In this document: one piece after another, positions 26,250 through 33,812 of the stretch
Layout of the letters: every line of letters begins with the position of its first letter
Numbering within the stretch: the stretch's first letter is position 1
From: a bacterium
Lineage (GTDB): Bacteria; Planctomycetota; UBA1135; UBA2386
DNA length: 64,000 nucleotides
Assembly: GCA_024743115.1 (NCBI GenBank)
Contig: JANSXC010000023.1
Coordinates: 1 to 64,000, forward strand
Direction of reading: 5' to 3'
Notes under the pieces: model-generated
Database searches by the model: none
What the model saw: only the letters and a program-made list of their open reading frames with translations
What the model was told of the DNA's origin: nothing
Program-made: the position numbers and the translations under genes

Positions 26250-27206
26250 CTACTCGAGTTCGAGACGCATCTGGATGTCGCAGCGGGCGTACGGTGACGG
26301 CTCGCCGGCGATCTCGCGAAACCCGAGTTTGTCATAGAGTCGCATGGCCGGGCGCAGGCGGCGGTTGCTCTCGAGGTAGACATGCGTCGCGCCGAGTTCG
26401 CGCGCGCGGGCAATGGCCGCGTGGCCGAGGCGTTCGCCGATGCCGAGCCCTTGTGCGGACGGGTCGACTGCCATCTTCGCGAGTTCGAGGCCGTCGCCGT
26501 GTCGCAACAGCGCGACGGTGCCGAGCACGCGGTCGCCGAGGCGCGCGAGCAGGATGTTGCCACCGCGATCGAGAATGCCACCGACCGGATCTTCGAGCAC
26601 CGCGCGATCGGACGGTTCGATTTCGAAGTAGCGTTCGATCCACGCGAAGTTGAGCTGCGCGAAGACCTCGGCGTCGGCGGGAGTGAGGTCATCGATGCGG
26701 ATACGCTCGCGCACCCTTGCGGCGTAGCGTTCCCGCACCCGCGTGTTCAGGCTCTTCGCGCGCAGCCGTTCCTCGAGTTCGCCGAGCGCTGCCCACAGAT
26801 CGTGCTCCATCCCTTCGAGCAGTTCGTCCGCGGCGCTCGCGACGTCCTCGATCTGCGGTTCGGCGCGCGCGAGTAGTTCGCGGCCAGTAGCGCTGAGTTC
26901 GACGAGCCGACGTCGACCATCGTCGCGGCAGTCCGTCACGGCGACGATTCCGCGGGCCCGCATCGCCTTGACGATCTGGCTCACCGAGGCGTGGCTGTGC
27001 CCGATCTCGCCGGCGATCTCCGAGATGGCGCGCGGGCCCGAGCGGGACAGCAGCAGGAACACCGGGAACCAGCGGGGGTCGAGCCCGATCTGGTAGAGGT
27101 CGTAGATCGCCGTAGCGTCGTCGGTGAGGGTCGCCGTGAGGGCGCGGAGCCGGCTGCCGAGCGTCAGCGCTCCGGCGGCGTGGTAGAAGGGGCGTGCCTC
27201 GTTCAT
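26250..27206 (-). CDS. MarR-type regulator fused to a GNAT acetyltransferase
   Basis: A 318-residue two-domain protein. Residues about 10-145 are a winged-helix MarR domain: FPVFLLLSRSGPRAISEIAGEI, recognition region SHASVSQIVKAMRARGIV, and wing TDCRDDGRRRLVELSATG. Residues about 165-318 are a GNAT domain with the acetyl-CoA loop VDPSAQGLGIGERLGHAAI and the YDKLGFREI strand. Such fusions are known in many bacteria; some acetylate toxic amines or amino acids and repress their own gene. Two similar inverted-repeat boxes lie directly upstream (27211-27243), consistent with autoregulation. A TTG at 27218 would add four residues and is less likely than the ATG used here. Confidence 0.9.
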   Translation of the reverse strand: MNEARPFYHAAGALTLGSRLRALTATLTDDATAIYDLYQIGLDPRWFPVFLLLSRSGPRAISEIAGEIGHSHASVSQIVKAMRARGIVAVTDCRDDGRRRLVELSATGRELLARAEPQIEDVASAADELLEGMEHDLWAALGELEERLRAKSLNTRVRERYAARVRERIRIDDLTPADAEVFAQLNFAWIERYFEIEPSDRAVLEDPVGGILDRGGNILLARLGDRVLGTVALLRHGDGLELAKMAVDPSAQGLGIGERLGHAAIARARELGATHVYLESNRRLRPAMRLYDKLGFREIAGEPSPYARCDIQMRLELE

Positions 27207-27210
27207 TTGC

Positions 27211-27243
27211 GTAAGCAATTACCGAAGTGTGTAAGTTCTTAAC
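27211..27243. promoter_or_regulatory. Candidate MarR operator: two GTAAG boxes 20 bp apart
   Basis: Two AT-rich boxes with partial dyad symmetry, GTAAGCAATTAC (27211-27222) and GTAAGTTCTTAAC (27231-27243), begin exactly 20 bp apart, two helical turns. They lie immediately before the MarR-GNAT start and stand out from the surrounding high-GC sequence. MarR proteins bind such palindromes over their own promoters. The same site could also control the divergent secreted protein at 27369. Confidence 0.5.
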
Positions 27244-27368
27244 ATGATCCGCGCCGGTGGACTTGTCAACGGGGCCTTCCCATGTGGGGCCGGGCGAAGA
27301 GATTCGATGGCCGCCCCGCCGGGAAAACCTCCTGTCAGTGCCCGGTGCCCGTTGGCGACTCCTCGGCC

Positions 27369-28967
27369 ATGCCTCGCCCTCCTGTTCCCGTTTCGTTCCG
27401 TGTCCTGGCGCCCCTTGTCCTCGCGATCGCGGTGCCGGCGCAGATCCCGCTGCCCCCGCAGTTCTTCACCATCACGTCGTCGATCGACACGGGCGGGTTC
27501 TACTTTCAGGCGCCGGTCAACTTCCACATCCTCGGACTCGAGGCGAAGAACGAACTCAACCAGCCGTATCAGGTCGTCGAAGTGATCGACTTCGGCACGA
27601 CGCCGCCCCCGACGTTGCCGGTCACGAGGGTGGGCACCCAGCTGTTCTACGCCAACCAGGAGCTGTCCGATCGGATCATCGATACCTCGATACCGTGCGT
27701 CGCGGGCAATTGGTACGGCGTGCTCGGTGCGTGCACGAGTGCCCGGACCTCGGCGACGTCGTACAACGCGAAGGCGCAGTTCGACACGTTTCCGAGCGAC
27801 ATCCTCGGTCACCCCGTGACGTTGACCGCGCTGTCGACGGTGTCCGCGCCGTTCTCGGGAATCGCGTCGAACGGCGGCAACCAACCGTGCGGGCGGCCCG
27901 GCGGCTTCGGGAATGTCGGCCGGATCGACGTGTATGTCGCGCCCGGCAACGGGGTCCTCGCGCGCGCGCGACGCTTCGGCTACAGCTGCAACGCGCACTA
28001 CTCGTCGTTCTACCAACTGTTCAACGGTCCGATCGACCTGCAGAACAGCAGCCTCGAGTTCACGCCGCGGCCGCTCGGTCACACGATTCGCCAACGGCCG
28101 TTGCAGTGGCATACGCCGACCAGCAGTCCGATACCGTTCAACGACGATCAGGTCATCCAGGTCGCGCTCGGCTGGACGTTCCCCTACGAGAATCGAGACA
28201 CGACGGAGCTCTGGATCTCGAGCAACGGGTTCGTCAACCTGCGTGGCACCTATGCGAGCGGGAACTCGGCCAGTGTGTTCGCGTTCTTGCGTGAGGGGCG
28301 CAAGCTAGCCGCGCTCTGGAACGATCTCGACCCATCCGCCGGTGGCGCGATCTACTTCGACACCGACCCCGTCGCCGGCACCGCGTTCGTCACGTTCGAC
28401 CAGGTGCCCCGCAAGGGCACGACCGAGCTGAACACGTTCCAGATCGCGTTCGAGCAGAACGGCAACGTCGCGTTGCGCTACCAGAACTGCGCGGCGCGCA
28501 CGGGCACAACGCTGATCGGTTGGACCCCGGGCTCGGGGAACCCGGATCCGGGCCAGGTGGATCTGTCCAGCGGTGCGAGCGTCCTGACCTCGTCGTGGGA
28601 GATCGAGCCGATGGTGCTGTCCACGAGCGCGCGGCCGTTCCTCGGCACGACCATCGATCTCGTTCTGGACTCGCTCGAGCGGACGCTCTTCGCCGGCTTC
28701 GTCTTCGGCCTCACGAAGTTCGACCCCGGGATCGACCTCACCCCGTTCGGCATGCCGCGCTGCGTCCAGAGCTGCTCGGAGGATGCGGCCGTGCTGAGGA
28801 TCGGCGCCCAGCGCTCGACGAGTTACTCGCTCACCATTCCGAACGATCCGACGTTCGTCGGTGTCGAGCTCTGCGTTCAAGGTGCGGCGCACTGTCCGGT
28901 CCTCGGGCCGAATGTGAATCGACCGACGACGTCGAACGCGCTCGAGTTGCGCGTCGGGATCTACTAA
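27369..28967 (+). CDS. Secreted protein with NIDO-like segment
   Basis: A 532-residue exported protein; start at ATG 27369 gives a clear signal peptide (FRVLAPLVLAIAVPAQ). The N-terminal half is a beta-rich domain. From about residue 260 the text reads FPYENRDTTELWISSNGFVNL, then LAALWNDLDPSAGGAIYF and FQIAFEQNGNVALRYQN, the pattern of NIDO-like/planctomycete surface domains in which a gas-vesicle-like 'aFWnDldp' core is followed by a 'n.fqv.l...G.i...Y' strand. The end is beta-rich with a Cys pair. Probably displayed on or released from the cell surface. Divergent from the MarR-GNAT gene; a hairpin follows 60 bases after its stop. Confidence 0.75.
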   Translation: MPRPPVPVSFRVLAPLVLAIAVPAQIPLPPQFFTITSSIDTGGFYFQAPVNFHILGLEAKNELNQPYQVVEVIDFGTTPPPTLPVTRVGTQLFYANQELSDRIIDTSIPCVAGNWYGVLGACTSARTSATSYNAKAQFDTFPSDILGHPVTLTALSTVSAPFSGIASNGGNQPCGRPGGFGNVGRIDVYVAPGNGVLARARRFGYSCNAHYSSFYQLFNGPIDLQNSSLEFTPRPLGHTIRQRPLQWHTPTSSPIPFNDDQVIQVALGWTFPYENRDTTELWISSNGFVNLRGTYASGNSASVFAFLREGRKLAALWNDLDPSAGGAIYFDTDPVAGTAFVTFDQVPRKGTTELNTFQIAFEQNGNVALRYQNCAARTGTTLIGWTPGSGNPDPGQVDLSSGASVLTSSWEIEPMVLSTSARPFLGTTIDLVLDSLERTLFAGFVFGLTKFDPGIDLTPFGMPRCVQSCSEDAAVLRIGAQRSTSYSLTIPNDPTFVGVELCVQGAAHCPVLGPNVNRPTTSNALELRVGIY

Positions 28968-29026
28968 GTCTGGCCCAGGCGCGGTCGGCACTCCGGCGCG
29001 ATCGGATGCAGGCGGCTCGGCCTGCC

Positions 29027-29047
29027 CCACGAATCCGCGATTCGTGG
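29027..29047 (+). terminator. Perfect 9-bp hairpin downstream of the secreted protein gene
   Basis: CCACGAATC and GATTCGTGG form a perfect 9-bp stem with a 3-base loop (CGC), 60 bases after the stop at 28967 and 68 bases before the TIR gene. Only two T residues follow, so termination strength is uncertain. It may separate the two transcription units or be a protein-binding site. Confidence 0.5.
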
Positions 29048-29069
29048 TAACGTCTCCGACGGAAGAGGA

Positions 29070-29097
29070 CGGCCGGCGAGTAAGAACTCGTGGGCCG
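29070..29097 (+). promoter_or_regulatory. Stem-loop immediately before the TIR gene ribosome-binding site
   Basis: CGGCC (29070-29074) and GGCCG (29093-29097) pair around a second stem, CGAGT (29077-29081) with ACTCG (29086-29090), closed by an AAGA loop. The strong Shine-Dalgarno sequence AAGGAGAT follows within a few bases. A hairpin this close to the ribosome-binding site could tune translation of the downstream gene. Confidence 0.35.
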
Positions 29098-29114
29098 CCC
29101 GAAGGAGATCCACG

Positions 29115-32100
29115 ATGTTCGGAAGCCGAGAGAAAGTCTTCGTCAGCTATTCCAGCGAGAACGATCGCTTCGTTCGGGACGAAATCCTGCCGGGAATCAA
29201 GCGCGCGAAGCGCAAGCACTGGTTTGCTCCGCACTCGATCGGGGTTGGTCAGGACTGGCAAGTGAAGCTCCTCGAGGGCCTCGAAGACTGTGACCGCGTG
29301 CTCGTGGTCGTCTCCAAGGAGGCGCAGCAGAGCAACTACGTGAAGGGCGAACTCGCCGCCGCGGCGAAGAAGCTGCTCGACAAGCAGGCCCGCATCGATG
29401 CCCGTCTCGTGCACCGCGCGATCCTGCCGGTCAAACTCGAGCCGCGGGGTCCCTTCGGCGAGGTATTGAAGCCGGAGGTCGGCGACGAGCTGATCGAGGT
29501 CGGATTCGAAGAGTTCGCGGATGCGGCTCAGAACGAGGTCAATCCGCACCTCATCCACCCCTACCTGACGCTCGTCAACCACCTGCCGTTCCCCTACAGC
29601 CCCGAGATCGAGAAGAACTGTTCCGAGAAGACCGGCAAGTACCTGGGCAAGCTCGAGCGGCTGAAGGAGTGGCAGCGCCGCAGCATCAAGGAGTACCTCG
29701 AGGAGCGCGACCGGGCGCGCAAGAACCTCCAGAAGGCCGTCAAGAACTCGAGCTACCTGCGATGGGGGTTCAAGCCGTTCGCCTGGGTGTTCGTGACGCT
29801 GACGAGCGCACCCGTGCAGCGGGTCGCCGTGGCGGCGGGGCTGTTCCTCGCGCTGTTCTTCCTGCTGCCGCTCAACCTGCAGCGAATCGTCGACAACGCC
29901 GCTTCGACCACCGTTCCCGACGCGTCGCCGATGGTGCAGGTGCCGGCGGACCTCGTGGGGTCGAGCGTCGCGGATGCCTCCTCCTCCTTGGCAGCTGCCA
30001 ACCTCGAGCTGGGCGAAACGATCGACGGCTATCGACCGGACCAGCCGGCCGATGTCGTGCTGGCGAGCTACCCGGCGGCGGGCCATCGCGCGGCGCCGGG
30101 TACACCGACCGTGCTCGCGATCAACCGTTGCAGCGAGGTGCCGGAGCTCGTGGGTGTTACGCAATCGACCGCCGCGACGCGGCTCACCGAGAGCGGCCTC
30201 GGAGCGGCCGAACAGATCGTCGCTGGCTTCGACGAGAACCACGAGACCGGCGTCGTTCTCGCGACCTATCCGACTGCGGGCTCGCGCGTGCGGCGTGGCT
30301 CCGAGGTCGTGATGATCGTCAACCAGCTGGCCTCGGTTCCGGCGATCGCGGAAGGGGCAAGTCTCGAGCACGCGCGCGAGCAGCTCAGGTCTGCCGAGCT
30401 GGTGGGCGTAGAAGTCGGCGGCTTCGATTCGGCCATGCCACGCGATTGCGTGTTGCGAACCGAGCCGGCGGCGAACGTGTCGCTGCGGCCCGGCAGCACG
30501 GTTCGGCTCGTCGTCAACCGCTCCAAGGAGATGCCGAACATCAGTAACCTGCCGGTGCGCGACGCCAGCGCGCGGCTCTCGGATCTTGGCTTTGGGCCGG
30601 GGTTGCCCGGCAATTGGGACGATTCGACGGTCGTTCGCGCGGTCTCGCCGGCGACTGGTGGCCGAGTGCCGGACGGGGCGCGCGTCGTCTACGTCATGGT
30701 GGAGCAGCAGGATGGTGAGCCGCCCGTGCCGGCGCCGATTCCGCTCGACGGTCTCGTCGGTCTGACCGTCAAGGATGCGCGCAGCGTACTCGGCGCGCTC
30801 GGGCTGAGTGCCAACCTGCCGCCGGAAGCGCGCGACCACATGATCGTCGCGAGCGCGCGGAGCGGCGCCCAACCGGGCACCGCGGTGGTCGAGTTACAGC
30901 GGAGCGCGACCTTCCCCGATCTCGGCGACGCGACCCAGTCACTCACCGAGGCACTGGCGCGGCTGTCCGAGGCCGGCATCGCGACCGAGGTGCCCGAACT
31001 CGTGATCGGCTTCGAGGATGGTACCGGCAAGGCGATCGGGCCCGGGCAGGCGGTCGATGCCAAGACGACGGTGCGACCGCGGCTCGGCCTGGTGGCTCTG
31101 CGGGAGTTGACCCTTGCGGCCGAAGCCTTGCTGCGAGAGTGGAACGCCCTTCGTCGGGATGATCCGCAGGCCCGGCCGAGTCCCGAATGGCGACGGCGTG
31201 CGACGGACGTCACCGCGCGCATGCGAACGGTCTCGTCGCGGTTGCGGCGGCTGCCACCGGGTTCGGCGTTCGACGAGCTGAAGGACTTGCGGGTCAAGCG
31301 GCGAGCGTTGGCCGACGTTCTGGCGCTGGGTGAACCCGTCCCCGATCCCGTCCCCGACCCCTCACCGATCGGTCCGCAGGACGGCATGGAACACCTGGGG
31401 CCGGATCCGGACTCCGGCCATCCGCTCTACTGGCTGACCGCGTCTGGCTCGAAGCCGGCGTGGAGCGGCGGCAAGCCGATCATCAAGCCGGAGACCGGGC
31501 TCGTGTTCGTGCTCGTCCCCGAGGGGCAGTTCCGGATGGGTTCCGACTCGGGCAGCCAATGGGAGAGGCCCGTGCACGATGTGAAGCTCGACCGGTTCTT
31601 GATCTCCAAGTACGAGATGACGGTGGCGCAGTGGTTCCGGCTCACGAAGGCGCGCAAGACCGGCAGCGAAACGATGCCGGTCGCGTCTGCGTCGTGGCGT
31701 GAGAGTGCGGATGCGCTGCAGCAGTGGGGCCTGAAGCTCCCGACCGAAGCGCAGTGGGAGTATGCCTGCCGCGCGGGCACCACGACCCGGTGGCACACGG
31801 GCGACCAGCTGCAGCCGTCGCAGGCCCAGATCAATCGGGACCGCCGCGTGCCGGTGGCGTCGTTCCCGGCCAACGAGTTCGGCCTCTACGACATGCACGG
31901 CAACGTCTGGGAGTGGTGTCGCGACGGTTACGACCCGAGGTTCTACGCCAAGCCGGCCGCGCGAGACCGCAATCCGATGGCGCCGTTCCAGAGCGCGGCT
32001 GCCCGCGTCGCGCGCGGCGGTAGCTATCGTCCGACCGACGTCAAGGTGACGGCGTCGACGCGCGGCGGCTACGAGGCCACCGCCCATGTCGACTACCTCG

Positions 32101-32138
32101 GTGTCCGGCCCATGCGTGAGGTCCAGCAGACCCGCTGA
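29115..32138 (+). CDS. TIR-TM-PASTA-FGE multidomain envelope protein
   Basis: A 1007-residue protein with a strong start (AAGGAGAT, 7 bases before ATG). Residues about 5-130 form a TIR domain: VFVSYSSENDRFVRDEI strand and box 1, then VLVVVSKEAQQSNYVKGEL, where Glu79 sits at the catalytic-glutamate position of NAD-cleaving TIR enzymes. Residues about 175-210 are a charged coiled coil, and 235-252 one membrane helix. Outside the membrane come six PASTA-like repeats (about 275-337, 342-403, 408-468, 473-530, 545-595, 599-655), which in PknB and PBPs bind peptidoglycan or beta-lactams, then a helical linker and an FGE-sulfatase (SUMF1-like) domain at about 790-1003 (LPTEAQWEYACRAG, MHGNVWEWCRDGY, RVARGGSYR). 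TIR proteins act in signalling or antiphage defence by consuming NAD+. I infer an envelope-sensing TIR; enzymatic activity is unproven. Followed by two lipoprotein genes. Confidence 0.88.
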   Translation: MFGSREKVFVSYSSENDRFVRDEILPGIKRAKRKHWFAPHSIGVGQDWQVKLLEGLEDCDRVLVVVSKEAQQSNYVKGELAAAAKKLLDKQARIDARLVHRAILPVKLEPRGPFGEVLKPEVGDELIEVGFEEFADAAQNEVNPHLIHPYLTLVNHLPFPYSPEIEKNCSEKTGKYLGKLERLKEWQRRSIKEYLEERDRARKNLQKAVKNSSYLRWGFKPFAWVFVTLTSAPVQRVAVAAGLFLALFFLLPLNLQRIVDNAASTTVPDASPMVQVPADLVGSSVADASSSLAAANLELGETIDGYRPDQPADVVLASYPAAGHRAAPGTPTVLAINRCSEVPELVGVTQSTAATRLTESGLGAAEQIVAGFDENHETGVVLATYPTAGSRVRRGSEVVMIVNQLASVPAIAEGASLEHAREQLRSAELVGVEVGGFDSAMPRDCVLRTEPAANVSLRPGSTVRLVVNRSKEMPNISNLPVRDASARLSDLGFGPGLPGNWDDSTVVRAVSPATGGRVPDGARVVYVMVEQQDGEPPVPAPIPLDGLVGLTVKDARSVLGALGLSANLPPEARDHMIVASARSGAQPGTAVVELQRSATFPDLGDATQSLTEALARLSEAGIATEVPELVIGFEDGTGKAIGPGQAVDAKTTVRPRLGLVALRELTLAAEALLREWNALRRDDPQARPSPEWRRRATDVTARMRTVSSRLRRLPPGSAFDELKDLRVKRRALADVLALGEPVPDPVPDPSPIGPQDGMEHLGPDPDSGHPLYWLTASGSKPAWSGGKPIIKPETGLVFVLVPEGQFRMGSDSGSQWERPVHDVKLDRFLISKYEMTVAQWFRLTKARKTGSETMPVASASWRESADALQQWGLKLPTEAQWEYACRAGTTTRWHTGDQLQPSQAQINRDRRVPVASFPANEFGLYDMHGNVWEWCRDGYDPRFYAKPAARDRNPMAPFQSAAARVARGGSYRPTDVKVTASTRGGYEATAHVDYLGVRPMREVQQTR

Positions 32139-32173
32139 CCTTCGAATCCAAGATCCTGCAAGGAGAACGAACG

Positions 32174-32524
32174 ATGAAGCAACGTCTGAACTACCTGTTC
32201 CTGATTCTGCCCGCGATGCTCCTGGCCGCGTGCGTCGTGCGCGTGTCACCGATGGACGAGTCTGCCTATGGCGAGCCCGTTGACGCTGCGACGGTCAAGG
32301 TGCTCAAGGAGATGCCCATGGAGGCGCACGCCAAGCTCGCGCACCTGCACGTCGAGGGCGGTACGGGCCTGATGGGAATGAGCTACCAGGACAAGGTAGA
32401 CAAACTCAAGATCGAAGCTGCGGCGATCGGCGCGAGTGCGATCGTCGTGACCGCGGAGAGCTATGGCAACCCTGGCAACTCGACGATGACCGCCATCGCG
32501 ATCCGCCTCATGAGTGACATGTAG
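32174..32524 (+). CDS. Small lipoprotein in the TIR gene cluster
   Basis: A 116-residue protein with a clear lipobox, LLAAC (Cys20), and a good Shine-Dalgarno (AAGGAGA) 9 bases before the ATG. The C-terminal part, with KIEAAAIGASAIVVTAESYG, resembles small YbjQ/RcsF-like beta-alpha-beta lipoproteins that detect envelope stress, but the match is short. The gene is 35 bases after the TIR gene and 4 bases before the L,D-transpeptidase-like gene, so the three are probably one operon. Confidence 0.7.
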   Translation: MKQRLNYLFLILPAMLLAACVVRVSPMDESAYGEPVDAATVKVLKEMPMEAHAKLAHLHVEGGTGLMGMSYQDKVDKLKIEAAAIGASAIVVTAESYGNPGNSTMTAIAIRLMSDM

Positions 32525-32528
32525 CGCG

Positions 32529-33299
32529 ATGATGGGCCGCCCTCGAACGTTGGTCGCAATCAGCGCCTGGATCTCGTGCGCGCTGCTGGCCGTGGCGTGC
32601 ACGGTCGACGGACGATCGCTGGATGGCATGCGGCTGCCCGCGACCTGCCGTCAGGTCGTGCTCTCCACGGGCTGGAACGTGCTTTCGACCGAGGGCGAGA
32701 TCCAGCGCTTCGCGCGCAGTGACGGCGGGTGGCGAGCGGTCGGCGCGCCGATTGCGGTGCGGTACGGCGCTGCGGGCCTCGCATGGGGCGTCGGGCATCA
32801 CGGTCTGAATCGCCTCACTGCCACCCCGACGAAGACCGATTGCGATGGCCGGTCCGTGATGGGGATCTTCGACCTCGGGCCGGCCTTCGGCTACTCGGCG
32901 GCACCGCCGGACGATGTCGAGCTGGCCTACCGCCACGCGACGGAGCGCGATTTCTTCGTCAGGGACGCCGAGTCGCCGGACTACAACCGCTGGTGCACGA
33001 TTCCGGCATCCGCCAGCCTGGACCCACGCTCGAGGTGGCGGGTCTACGAGTCGATGCTGCGCGGCGACGAATACGAGCTCGGGATCATGATAGGCAACAA
33101 CACGATCGCGCTCGAGCGGGGTCGTGGTTGTGCGACGTTCCTGCACGTGTGGGCCGGACCCGATCGGAACACGGATGGTGGGGTCGGCATGGCGCGCTCC
33201 GGCCTGCTCGAGCTCATGCGCTGGCTCGACCCGAACGCCGCGCCGCTGTTCGTGCAGGGCCTGCGCTGGGAACTGCACCGCCTCCATTACGCACGTTGA
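32529..33299 (+). CDS. L,D-transpeptidase-like (YkuD fold) lipoprotein lacking the catalytic Cys
   Basis: A 256-residue protein (a second ATG at 32532 is equally possible) with lipobox LLAVAC (Cys24). It matches the COG3786-type YkuD family: GIFDLGPAFGYS, then DAESPDYNRWC (family: VDDpxSPxYNxxV), then GCATFLHVWAGPDRNTDGGVGM. In active members the last motif is H...(P)T-x-GC-V-A-M, where Cys is the nucleophile that forms 3-3 peptidoglycan cross-links. Here His206 is kept but the Cys position (residue 218) is Gly, encoded by GGG. The protein is therefore probably a non-catalytic binder of peptidoglycan peptides. Third gene of the TIR cluster, starting 4 bases after the previous stop. Confidence 0.75.
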   Translation: MMGRPRTLVAISAWISCALLAVACTVDGRSLDGMRLPATCRQVVLSTGWNVLSTEGEIQRFARSDGGWRAVGAPIAVRYGAAGLAWGVGHHGLNRLTATPTKTDCDGRSVMGIFDLGPAFGYSAAPPDDVELAYRHATERDFFVRDAESPDYNRWCTIPASASLDPRSRWRVYESMLRGDEYELGIMIGNNTIALERGRGCATFLHVWAGPDRNTDGGVGMARSGLLELMRWLDPNAAPLFVQGLRWELHRLHYAR

Positions 33300-33323
33300 C
33301 GGGGTCCGACCGCCCGGCAGCCC

Positions 33324-33755
33324 TCAGCCGTTCTTGAACGTGATGACGACGTCGTGGAGGCGCTTCGCCTTGGCTTCCTCGAGATCGAAGGAGAACGCGG
33401 CGTTCTCGGCCGTGATCGGTTCGGTCCGCACTATGCCGATCCGTTCGCCGGAGCTGTCGTAGAGGTTGATGAGCAGGGTCACCTTGCCGAAGAGTTCGTG
33501 CTCCTCGGCGAGTTCGAATGGCTTGATCGAGAGGCGCTTGCCATCGTGCAGCCGCAGACTCCAACCCTTGGCGATCTTGTCGCCCTTGGCGCCGGTCGCC
33601 GTCAGGTGTTCCGGAAGCGCGGTGCCGTGGGTTGGCGTGTAGGTCCACGCGACCTCACGATTGTTCGGGTCGAACGTGCTCTCGCCGCCGCACGCCGCCA
33701 GCACGAGGGCGGCGGCTGTGCACGTCAGCGAAGGGAGGAAACGGCGGGTGCGCAT
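33324..33755 (-). CDS. Small putative lipoprotein
   Basis: A 143-residue protein with a typical lipobox, LAAC (Cys22), then a domain of about 115 residues rich in beta strands (LLINLYDSSGERIGIVRTEPI, FSFDLEE). The shape is like FxLYD-type small immunoglobulin-like lipoproteins, but I cannot name a family. It converges on the L,D-transpeptidase-like gene and is separated by 57 bases from the spermidine-synthase-like gene on its own strand, which precedes it in transcription. Confidence 0.65.
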   Translation of the reverse strand: MRTRRFLPSLTCTAAALVLAACGGESTFDPNNREVAWTYTPTHGTALPEHLTATGAKGDKIAKGWSLRLHDGKRLSIKPFELAEEHELFGKVTLLINLYDSSGERIGIVRTEPITAENAAFSFDLEEAKAKRLHDVVITFKNG

Positions 33756-33812
33756 GCCGCGACGATCTGGCGAATCGATGCGGAAAGCAAGGCTCGCGCA
33801 CGGCGCGGCCGG

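Noticed and set aside
28305-30872. An 855-residue open frame on the minus strand across the end of the secreted protein and the TIR gene
   Set aside because: It lies wholly antisense to genes with clear domains, is rich in Arg/Ala/Gly as expected for high-GC shadow frames, and has no recognisable motif.
31460-32138. FGE domain as the variable target of a diversity-generating retroelement
   Set aside because: No reverse transcriptase, no template repeat and no adenine-rich variable region nearby.
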